Below, in pieces: positions 1 to 6,419 of a stretch of DNA of 16,141 nt. This stretch comes from Chrysochromulina parva. Lineage: Eukaryota > Haptophyta > Prymnesiales > Chrysochromulinaceae. The translations under genes and the position numbers were made by a program. Each line of letters opens with the position of its first letter. Position 1 is the stretch's first letter. A model generated the notes under the pieces. It was not told the origin of the DNA. It did no database searches and was given only the letters and a program-made list of their open reading frames with translations. The stretch spans positions 1 to 16,141 of the forward strand of contig PJAB01001234.1 in the NCBI GenBank assembly GCA_002887195.1. The letters run 5' to 3'.

Positions 1-122
1 GAGCGCGGTACACGTTGCATGTCGCGAGCATGAGAATGAAGCGGCTGTGACGTGTGCGAGGTGTTCGACCTTCACGCTTGTTTGAGTTTGGTCTGTGCGT
101 GTTGGTGTGTTGTGAATGAACA
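1..122 (+). promoter_or_regulatory. 5' flank/leader of the sulfotransferase-GT8 gene
   Basis: This is the short region upstream of the first gene and is cut by the window edge. It contains two tiny ATG-initiated frames: 19-33, four codons, and 30-50, six codons. If the transcript starts far enough upstream they would act as upstream ORFs. A third ATG at 116-118 is in another frame, and its last two bases are part of an in-frame TGA (117-119) that closes the main frame just before the chosen start at 123. I see no TATA box. Whether these ATGs lie in the mRNA cannot be judged from sequence. Confidence 0.35.
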
Positions 123-3100
123 ATGTTTATTGCGCTTCACGGCCTCCTCTCCGCCGCCTCCGCGCCATCCTCGCCGTCGGCGCCACGGCCATCGCGCGTG
201 CTTGTCCTCGGCCCGCACCACTCTGGCACCTCGCTCGTCGCGTGGGCGCTCGGCGAGCTCGGCCTGCACCTCGGCGAGCCGTCGGAGCTGCTCATGCAGC
301 AGTCGTCGGAGGCGAACCCGTTCAAGTACCACGAGCGTCGCGATGTGGTCAGGCTCAACATGCAGCGGCTGCTCGCCGGCGGCGCACAAGACGTGCCCGG
401 CGAGCTTCCCGCCTGGGTCGGCTACGGCTTCCGTCGCGACAGCGTGGCCACACACTTCGACATCTTGGCGGCCACAGCCATCGTAGCGAAGCTTGACCGC
501 CGCGGCGGCTGGGCGATCAAAGACCCACGCTTCTCGCTCACCGCGGCCGATTGGCTACCGCTGCTCGGCCATGACGCCGCGTGCATCCTCACCGTGCGCC
601 ACCCGCTCGATTTTGCGTCAACGATGCTGCGCTACTCGCGCACCCTCGCCCTTTGGCACTGGGGCGCGATCTGGGAGCACTACATGGGCGAGGCGCTGCG
701 CGCGTGCGCCGCACAGCCGCTGGTGCTCGTGCGCCACGACGCCCTCGTCCGACAGCCCGAGCGCACCGTGTACGCGCTACACGCCCGGTTGGGCCGACTC
801 GGGGTGCGCGTGCGGCCACCCAATGCGACGGCGCTCGCCGCTGCGATGTCGCGGCTGGACGCGCCGCCGCCGTCGCCGCGCTGGCGGCCCGAGGAGTTCG
901 AGCAGATGCCACCCGCCGCACTCCGCCTCTACCACGGCCTCGTCACCCGCGCCCTCGCGGAGGAGGCCATCGATGAGTCCGCCAACGACGACGACGACGC
1001 AGCTGCCGTGGGCACGGCCACGTCCGCGGTGCCGCCGATCGAGGTGCCTCCAACTGCATGGCCGCCCCTGCCCGCCGGCGTGGACGCCCCGGGCGGCGTT
1101 ACCGGCGAGACGTACGCGACGCTGCTCACGACAGCGGACCGTCGGTACCTCGCAGGGGCGGTGGCCCTCGGATCGTCCATACGCGCCGTCGAGTTTTCGG
1201 GCCGGCCGCTCATCGCCCTCGTCACCGCCGCCGTGCCCGAGAGCTGGACGCCGCTGCTCGAGAGCGTCGGCTGGCGGGTGGTACGCATCGAGGCGCTGCC
1301 TGAGCCATGGTGGGGCACCCACCCGGGATGCGTGCGCTACGCTGCGGACGAGAATGCACGGTGGGGCCACATGTTTACCAAACTCCGCCTCTTCGCCCTG
1401 TCCAACTCCTCGTCGATCTTCTACCTTGACGCGGACGCTCTGCTCCTGCGCGACCCCACGTCCCTCTTCCGCTCACCCGCCGCCTTTGCAGCGGAGGCGG
1501 CCGCGGGCGCACACGCCGCCACCTTCAACGCCGGCGTGATGCGCCTCCGGCCATCAGAGGCCACCTTCGCGGCGTTGCTCGCGCTCTCGCGCGGCAGCCC
1601 CCCCTCTATCTACCGCAGCGTCGTCGATTGCACCGAGCAGGCGCTGCTCAACCTGCACTACGACGGCAGTAACCCCGAGCTGACGCCCGCCCGCTTCCCC
1701 GTCGCACGCCCCGCAGCAGTCGCTGCAGTCGCCGACGCGGCGCCCGTGGCGGCCCACTTCATCACAACGCGCTGCCCGAAGCCTTGGGATGTGCCTCGAG
1801 CTTTGGCCGAGGCCGCCGCCGCTGCCGAGGAGGCGACGGTGGCGGTAGCGGAGGCGGCGGAGGCCGAGGAGGACGCGGCGAAGGGGGTAGGTGACCCCTC
1901 GCTCGCTGAGCCCTCCGAGGTTCCCGAAGGTCAACCAGGATCGATACAGCGCTCGACACAGCGCTCGACACAGCGCTCGATACAGCGCGCTCCGACCCTC
2001 TTAGTTGACCCCTCGCTCGCTGAGCCCTCGCTCGCCCGCACCCTGCCCGCTGGCTGCAGCGCATCGCTGTACGTTTTGTGGTGGCGCGTCTACGCACGCA
2101 CCGGCATCGCCGCGCTCGCTGGTGGCGCAGAGGACGTCAAGGGCGCACAGGGTGCGGAGGGGGACGTGGCGGAGGGGGACGCGGCCGCGCTGGCGGCGGC
2201 ACGTCATGTGCGCCGGGAGCTGGGCGAGTACGAGGGTTGCTCACTCGGCTGCCCGAACAGCTGGGTAGGCGATGGCGTGTGCGACGAGGCATGCAACAAC
2301 CCCGAGTGCGAGCACGACGCCAACGACTGCTTCTGGAATGCGGGCGAATGCTACAGCGAAGCGGACGGCTCCGACTACCGCGGGCGCGTCTCATCGACCC
2401 AGAGCGGCCGCCAGTGCCAGGCGTGGTCTGCACAGGTGCCCAACCATCACACCTTCTCGACCAATGAGCACCCATCCGCCGGGCTCGGTGGGCACAACTT
2501 TTGCCGCAACCCGGACCGCAGCCCCGGGGGTCCGTGGTGCTTCACGATGGACTTCCCCAACATGCGGCGCGAGGCGTGCCAAGTAGGCGCTCCCGCTCCC
2601 GCGTGTGACGCCTCGCACAATGCCGTCGCCCCTGGCGCTCCTGCCGCCGTTAAGACTGCCGACGCGTCCCTCATCACCTCAACGGCGCTGACGCTCGGCA
2701 GCTTTGCAGATGGGCGCGTAAGGGAGGACGAGACGCGTGCGTACGAGCTCGCCGTGCCGCCGGCGCTCGCTGGCCTCAAGATCGTGCTCGTGCCCATCAC
2801 GGGAGACAGCGACCTTCTACTCTCCTTCAGCCAGCGCGCGCCCACGCGACAGCAGGCGACGTGGATCATCGACTCGATCGGCGTCAAGCAGTTCACGCTC
2901 CCGCGCACGAGCCCGTACTTTTGCGCGGCGGCGGCGCGCGACACAGGGTTACCCATGCCGCTCGCGGACCCGACGAGCTGCCACTTGTACATTGGGGTCT
3001 CCGGCTATGAGGAAGGCGACTTCAAGCTTGCCGTGTATCCGTACGATGCCGCCGCCGACCCCGAGGCGGCCGCGGCCGGCGGTGGGCCGGCGGCCGGCGG

Positions 3101-4127
3101 CGGGCATGCAGCGCCGACGGAGGCGCCGGTGGCGTACTCGTGCTCGCCCGGGTGCGACGAGCGCGGCCTGGGTAACCACGTGTGCGACGTGTCCTGCAAC
3201 ACGAGCGCGTGCTTCTGGGACAGCGGCGACTGCGGCTATTTGGGCGCCGTGCTGGGCGCCGTGCTGGGCGGTGCGCGCGAGCCCATCTGCAACACCGGCT
3301 GTCCCGTCTCGTGGAGGGATGATGGCGAGTGCGATGAGGCGTGCTTCAATGCGGCGTGCTCGTGGGATGCCGACGATTGCACGCCCGCGCGCGAGGGCTG
3401 TTCCGACGGGTGCGTGCCCTCGTGGCTCGAGGACGACGAGTGCGACGAGCTGTGCCACAACGAGGCGTGCGGCTGGGACGGCGCCGACTGCGACCACGGC
3501 GAGGACGGCTGCCACGTGCTGCGCAACGGCTCCGACTACCGAGGCTCTGTGGCCGTGAGCGTGAGCGGGCGCACGTGCCAGATGTGGTCACACCAGACGC
3601 CGCACGCGCACACGCACACGCATGCCGCCTTCCCCAACGCCGGTCTGGGCGGCCACAATGCATGCCGTAACCCGGGGGGCGCGCGCGAGGGCGTATGGTG
3701 TTACACGATGGACCCGAGCGTGCCCTGGGAGCTGTGCCACGTGCCACCGAGCGCTGGCGGGTGCGAGGTGCGCGCCTCGGCCAACCCGCACCGGTTCCAC
3801 ACGCTGTGCCCACTCGACTGCAAGGCGCTCCTCGGCAACGACATCTGCGAGCTGCGGTGCAACATCTCGAGCTGCTCGTACGACATGGGCGACTGCGGCG
3901 TGGGCTTCGACCTGACGGCCGCCGTGCTCGCCGACCAGGGCCTGGAGGCCATCTCTCACTCAACCCTGTACGTGCTCGTGGTGCTGAGCGTGCTCGCGGG
4001 CTTGGGAGTCGGGCTCATCATCCTGCGCCTCGCGCTCCACCGGATCAAGCGCGACGAGGAGAAGCGCCGCGGCTACACGGCTTCGGAGATGAAGGGCATC
4101 GACCAGTACGACGAGGACGAGGCATGA
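123..4127 (+). CDS. Sulfotransferase-GT8 glycosyltransferase-LNR/kringle transmembrane chimera, 1334 aa
   Basis: Predicted secretory-pathway or surface enzyme of type I topology. Seen in order: a weak signal-like hydrophobic N-terminus (1-14); a sulfotransferase domain with PAPS-loop motif VLVLGPHHSGTS (26-37), KDPRF (about 133-137) and a 3'-phosphate-type motif RHPLDFAS (from 159); a GT8/glycogenin-like domain from about 329 with metal-binding DAD (436-438), FNAGVM (N469), DCTEQALLN (from 502) and H545...KPW (553-555). A low-complexity linker (about 560-700) follows. Then come LNR1 (706-736), kringle 1 (743-828), a PPC-like beta domain (about 855-975), LNR2 (1007-1037), LNR3 (1056-1086), LNR4 (1093-1123), kringle 2 (1130-1214), LNR5 (1229-1258), one TM helix (about 1281-1303) and a charged 31-residue tail. 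Each LNR and each kringle has its six cysteines. The start is the first ATG after an in-frame TGA at 117-119. Family knowledge suggests transfer of sulfate and of a sugar from a nucleotide-sugar; acceptors are unknown. No intron is apparent. Confidence 0.9.
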   Translation: MFIALHGLLSAASAPSSPSAPRPSRVLVLGPHHSGTSLVAWALGELGLHLGEPSELLMQQSSEANPFKYHERRDVVRLNMQRLLAGGAQDVPGELPAWVGYGFRRDSVATHFDILAATAIVAKLDRRGGWAIKDPRFSLTAADWLPLLGHDAACILTVRHPLDFASTMLRYSRTLALWHWGAIWEHYMGEALRACAAQPLVLVRHDALVRQPERTVYALHARLGRLGVRVRPPNATALAAAMSRLDAPPPSPRWRPEEFEQMPPAALRLYHGLVTRALAEEAIDESANDDDDAAAVGTATSAVPPIEVPPTAWPPLPAGVDAPGGVTGETYATLLTTADRRYLAGAVALGSSIRAVEFSGRPLIALVTAAVPESWTPLLESVGWRVVRIEALPEPWWGTHPGCVRYAADENARWGHMFTKLRLFALSNSSSIFYLDADALLLRDPTSLFRSPAAFAAEAAAGAHAATFNAGVMRLRPSEATFAALLALSRGSPPSIYRSVVDCTEQALLNLHYDGSNPELTPARFPVARPAAVAAVADAAPVAAHFITTRCPKPWDVPRALAEAAAAAEEATVAVAEAAEAEEDAAKGVGDPSLAEPSEVPEGQPGSIQRSTQRSTQRSIQRAPTLLVDPSLAEPSLARTLPAGCSASLYVLWWRVYARTGIAALAGGAEDVKGAQGAEGDVAEGDAAALAAARHVRRELGEYEGCSLGCPNSWVGDGVCDEACNNPECEHDANDCFWNAGECYSEADGSDYRGRVSSTQSGRQCQAWSAQVPNHHTFSTNEHPSAGLGGHNFCRNPDRSPGGPWCFTMDFPNMRREACQVGAPAPACDASHNAVAPGAPAAVKTADASLITSTALTLGSFADGRVREDETRAYELAVPPALAGLKIVLVPITGDSDLLLSFSQRAPTRQQATWIIDSIGVKQFTLPRTSPYFCAAAARDTGLPMPLADPTSCHLYIGVSGYEEGDFKLAVYPYDAAADPEAAAAGGGPAAGGGHAAPTEAPVAYSCSPGCDERGLGNHVCDVSCNTSACFWDSGDCGYLGAVLGAVLGGAREPICNTGCPVSWRDDGECDEACFNAACSWDADDCTPAREGCSDGCVPSWLEDDECDELCHNEACGWDGADCDHGEDGCHVLRNGSDYRGSVAVSVSGRTCQMWSHQTPHAHTHTHAAFPNAGLGGHNACRNPGGAREGVWCYTMDPSVPWELCHVPPSAGGCEVRASANPHRFHTLCPLDCKALLGNDICELRCNISSCSYDMGDCGVGFDLTAAVLADQGLEAISHSTLYVLVVLSVLAGLGVGLIILRLALHRIKRDEEKRRGYTASEMKGIDQYDEDEA
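1892..2029 (+). repeat. 24-bp direct repeat pair flanking the tandem array
   Basis: The 24 bases at 1892-1915 (from tgacccctcgctcgctgagc to ccctc) recur exactly at 2006-2029. They bracket the 12-bp tandem array and encode the peptide DPSLAEPS twice. The 114-bp offset is a multiple of three, so the pair looks like an in-frame segmental duplication within the linker. Confidence 0.85.
1941..1988 (+). repeat. Four-copy 12-bp tandem repeat in the linker
   Basis: Four consecutive 12-bp units are read directly: tcgatacagcgc, tcgacacagcgc, tcgacacagcgc, tcgatacagcgc. Units 1 and 4 are identical, as are units 2 and 3. The repeat is in frame and encodes a serine/threonine-glutamine-arginine repeat (S-I/T-Q-R) in the linker between the GT8 domain and LNR1. 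Because the unit is a multiple of three, copy-number change would keep the frame. Confidence 0.9.
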
Positions 4128-4231
4128 GGATGAGGCGTGCGCATATTTGTTCAAAAAGCGCCGTGTTGATCGTCCACGTCGCGTCGCCTGGCCGGTAAAC
4201 TTGATCAAAGAGCAAAACCCTCGAATACACA
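4128..4231 (+). promoter_or_regulatory. 104-bp gap between two co-directional genes
   Basis: This very short interval must hold the 3' end of the upstream gene and the promoter and leader of the KH gene. It is noticeably less GC-rich than the flanking coding sequence around 4140-4230. I see no convincing TATA box and no AATAAA signal. An in-frame TGA at 4202-4204 closes the downstream frame before its ATG at 4232. Confidence 0.4.
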
Positions 4232-5818
4232 ATGCCCTCGAAGAAGGCGCCCCCGACGCTGACGCCGGAGCAAATTGCGGCCAAGCGCGCGGCAGCTATG
4301 GCCATGTTCGGTGGCGGTGCGCCTGCCGCCGGCGGCAAGGCGCCTGCGAAGCCGAAGCCGAGCAGCGGTGACGGAGAGGGCGGCGCGCCCACGCCACCGC
4401 CGCCAGCGCCGGACTCAGCGGCGATGGCGGGCATGAAATTGGACTCGGCGGCGCCGGCATCGGGCGCGAAGGACCGAAGCGACTGGATCGACGACGATGA
4501 CGGCGACGCCACGTCAGCGGCGGCGAAATACGTGGCCTCGACGCTCACGGACGGAACTGGCACGGGGCACGCGACCAAGCTGCCGAGCGTCGGCGCAGGC
4601 TGGGAGCGCATGGTCGTCATCGACACCACGGCCGAGCTCTACAAGAAGGCCAAGAAGGAGGGCACGCTCGAGACGGTCGAGGGTGGCCGAATCTATAATC
4701 GCAAGGGCGTCGCCTTCCTCACGGACGCGGAGGGGCGCGAGCATCTGCTCACATGGCGAACGGACCTCAAGGGAGTGACCTTGGGCACAGCCGAGCAGCC
4801 GTACGTGCGCGCCGTCGGTGCCAAGCTCGCGCTGCTCGACAGGAGCGATGAGGGCAAACGGATGCTCAAGGCGATCGCGACGCATACCGGCGCGACGCTG
4901 CTCGCCCTGCCGACAGGCCACGTGACGGTCGACGGGACGGAGGAGCAAGCGGACGCGGCGCGCTCGCTGGTGGACGACCTCGTCGATGGCACCGGGAACG
5001 CGGCGCGCGAGAAGCTCGGCGCGCTGCTCGTCGTGGCGGCGCCGTGGAGCGGCTCGCTCGAGGTCCCGTGTCCACAGGAATGGGCCGGTGCGGTCATCGG
5101 CCGGCACGGGGCGGGCATCAAGGCGATCGCGAGCGAGACTGGGTGCATCATCGAGTACATCGAGCCGGAGGAGGAGGAGGAGGGCGGCACCGAGGGTGGC
5201 GGCGCCGAGGGTGGCGGCGCCGAGGCCAAGTCGAAGGGACATTTCGTGTGCAAGCACAAGTTTGAGAGTGGGTGCCGCGTGGCAGTGAAGCGCATCGAGG
5301 ATCGACTCGCACTGCTTCAGCGTCTCGATGTGTCGGGATATGTGATGGTGCCGCGCGGCTGCGTTGGACGACTGATCGGCTCCAAGGGCGCGAACATCAA
5401 ACTGCTGCAGCGCGCCTCGGGAGCGTCTCGTCTCTCCTTTGACAAGGAGCCGGGAGGCCGATCGGTCACGCAGGCTTGCACCGTGCAAGCGTCTGATCTC
5501 GAGGCCTGCGTCACCGCCGCAAGGGTCGTCCTCGAGGCTGTGCCCGACCCGAACGCGTCGCTTGAACATAAGGCGGAGTACCAGAGGCGCCTCGAGGCCT
5601 GGGGCCAGATTGTGGCGGTGCTGCGCGGCGGCGAGCGCGATGCGCCGCCGGTGGCGGACGCGACGAGGGAGATGGCGCTGCAGGCGCACCGGGACAAGTA
5701 TGGGACTGCGCCGCCCCCCTCGGAGAATCAGACCAAGGCCAACCCAGCCGAGCTCGCATCCTTCGATTTCGACACGTGGGTGTGGCAGTGGGCCGTCTGC
5801 ACGCCGCTCCGCGCGTGA
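4232..5818 (+). CDS. KH-domain RNA-binding protein, 528 aa
   Basis: Likely binds single-stranded RNA through KH modules; the target and step (splicing, stability or translation) cannot be told. The N-terminal 90 residues are Ala/Pro/Gly-rich and probably disordered. Residues about 110-190 (around AGWERMVVIDTTAELYKKAK) form a conserved-looking region I do not recognise. Residues about 191-256 resemble a degenerate KH fold without a clear GxxG. A clear KH starts near LEVPCP (276) with GxxG loop GRHG (290-293); it is interrupted by an acidic/glycine insertion (about 311-335) and ends near 360. A second clear KH starts at about 369 with GSKG (383-386) and ends near 435. The tail ends in a Trp-containing segment (TWVWQWAV). 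The ATG has A at -3 and follows an in-frame TGA at 4202. Multi-KH proteins such as PCBP or vigilin relatives are the nearest idea; orthology is not assigned. Confidence 0.82.
   Translation: MPSKKAPPTLTPEQIAAKRAAAMAMFGGGAPAAGGKAPAKPKPSSGDGEGGAPTPPPPAPDSAAMAGMKLDSAAPASGAKDRSDWIDDDDGDATSAAAKYVASTLTDGTGTGHATKLPSVGAGWERMVVIDTTAELYKKAKKEGTLETVEGGRIYNRKGVAFLTDAEGREHLLTWRTDLKGVTLGTAEQPYVRAVGAKLALLDRSDEGKRMLKAIATHTGATLLALPTGHVTVDGTEEQADAARSLVDDLVDGTGNAAREKLGALLVVAAPWSGSLEVPCPQEWAGAVIGRHGAGIKAIASETGCIIEYIEPEEEEEGGTEGGGAEGGGAEAKSKGHFVCKHKFESGCRVAVKRIEDRLALLQRLDVSGYVMVPRGCVGRLIGSKGANIKLLQRASGASRLSFDKEPGGRSVTQACTVQASDLEACVTAARVVLEAVPDPNASLEHKAEYQRRLEAWGQIVAVLRGGERDAPPVADATREMALQAHRDKYGTAPPPSENQTKANPAELASFDFDTWVWQWAVCTPLRA
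5167..5221 (+). repeat. GAG-rich and 15-bp tandem repeat inside a KH domain
   Basis: A run of GAG codons is followed by two exact copies of gagggtggcggcgcc (5192-5206 and 5207-5221). It encodes poly-Glu then an EGGGA repeat, placed after the GxxG loop of the first clear KH domain. It therefore forms an expanded variable loop rather than an interdomain linker. Confidence 0.8.
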
Positions 5819-6419
5819 GGCTCTGGTGAGGGTCGCGTGCACGGCGAGAGAGTTGCGTGCACGCAAGGCGCATGGCGACCACGACGGCGCCAATGACCCG
5901 GCCAAGTCTTGCGGCGCTCACTCGTCACTGCAACCTCTGCGACCCGGTGGGCCGCTAGTGGGCCGCTCATAGATTGTGTGCTGAGGTTCTCTCTACACAC
6001 GCATGCACGGTGTGTGTCGAGCGTAATACTCAATATGTTTGGGGCCTCTGAGAGCGGAAGATCCAAGGCAGGGTATTTTATCTCGGAGGGAGCAGGCTGC
6101 CAGCAGGGGGAGCAGAGCTAGCTCCTAGCAGCTCCGACCCTCCGTCCTCCGCGAATCAATTGCCGCGAATTGGTCCTCGTCCGGCCGTCCGGCGAGACGT
6201 TGCGCACAAGCATGCAGCTTTTGTTGTCCGAGAGGGCAGCGGACGAGCGGAGCCGTCCTTTGAGACGGAGTGTGGTGAGCGCCGGGGGACCATGTAACTG
6301 ATGACTTTTTGATTTGAGACGATCGTCCTTGCGGAACTGATTGGTCTGATTGCTCTGAGTCAACGCCGGTCCGACTCTGCACTTCGCGAACAAGAAGGCC
6401 CTGCGGGACCGGTCCGGCA
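5819..6419 (+). promoter_or_regulatory. 601-bp intergenic region: 3' end of KH gene, promoter/leader of kinesin-like gene
   Basis: No credible coding frame is seen. The stretch around 5985-6085 is relatively AT-rich and contains a TATA-like string gggtattttatc near 6071-6082, about 340 bp before the next ATG. A short palindrome gagctagctc lies at 6115-6124. Around 6288-6346 there is an arrangement resembling C/D-box elements, discussed separately and considered weak. The kinesin-like frame is closed by an in-frame TGA at 6315-6317, which supports the ATG at 6420. Transcription start and polyadenylation sites cannot be placed. Confidence 0.4.

Noticed and set aside
4514..5905. A 463-codon open frame on the minus strand opposite the KH gene
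   Set aside because: It mirrors the KH-domain gene and is Arg/Leu/Ala-rich without recognisable motifs; the + strand frame has GxxG motifs and a proper start.
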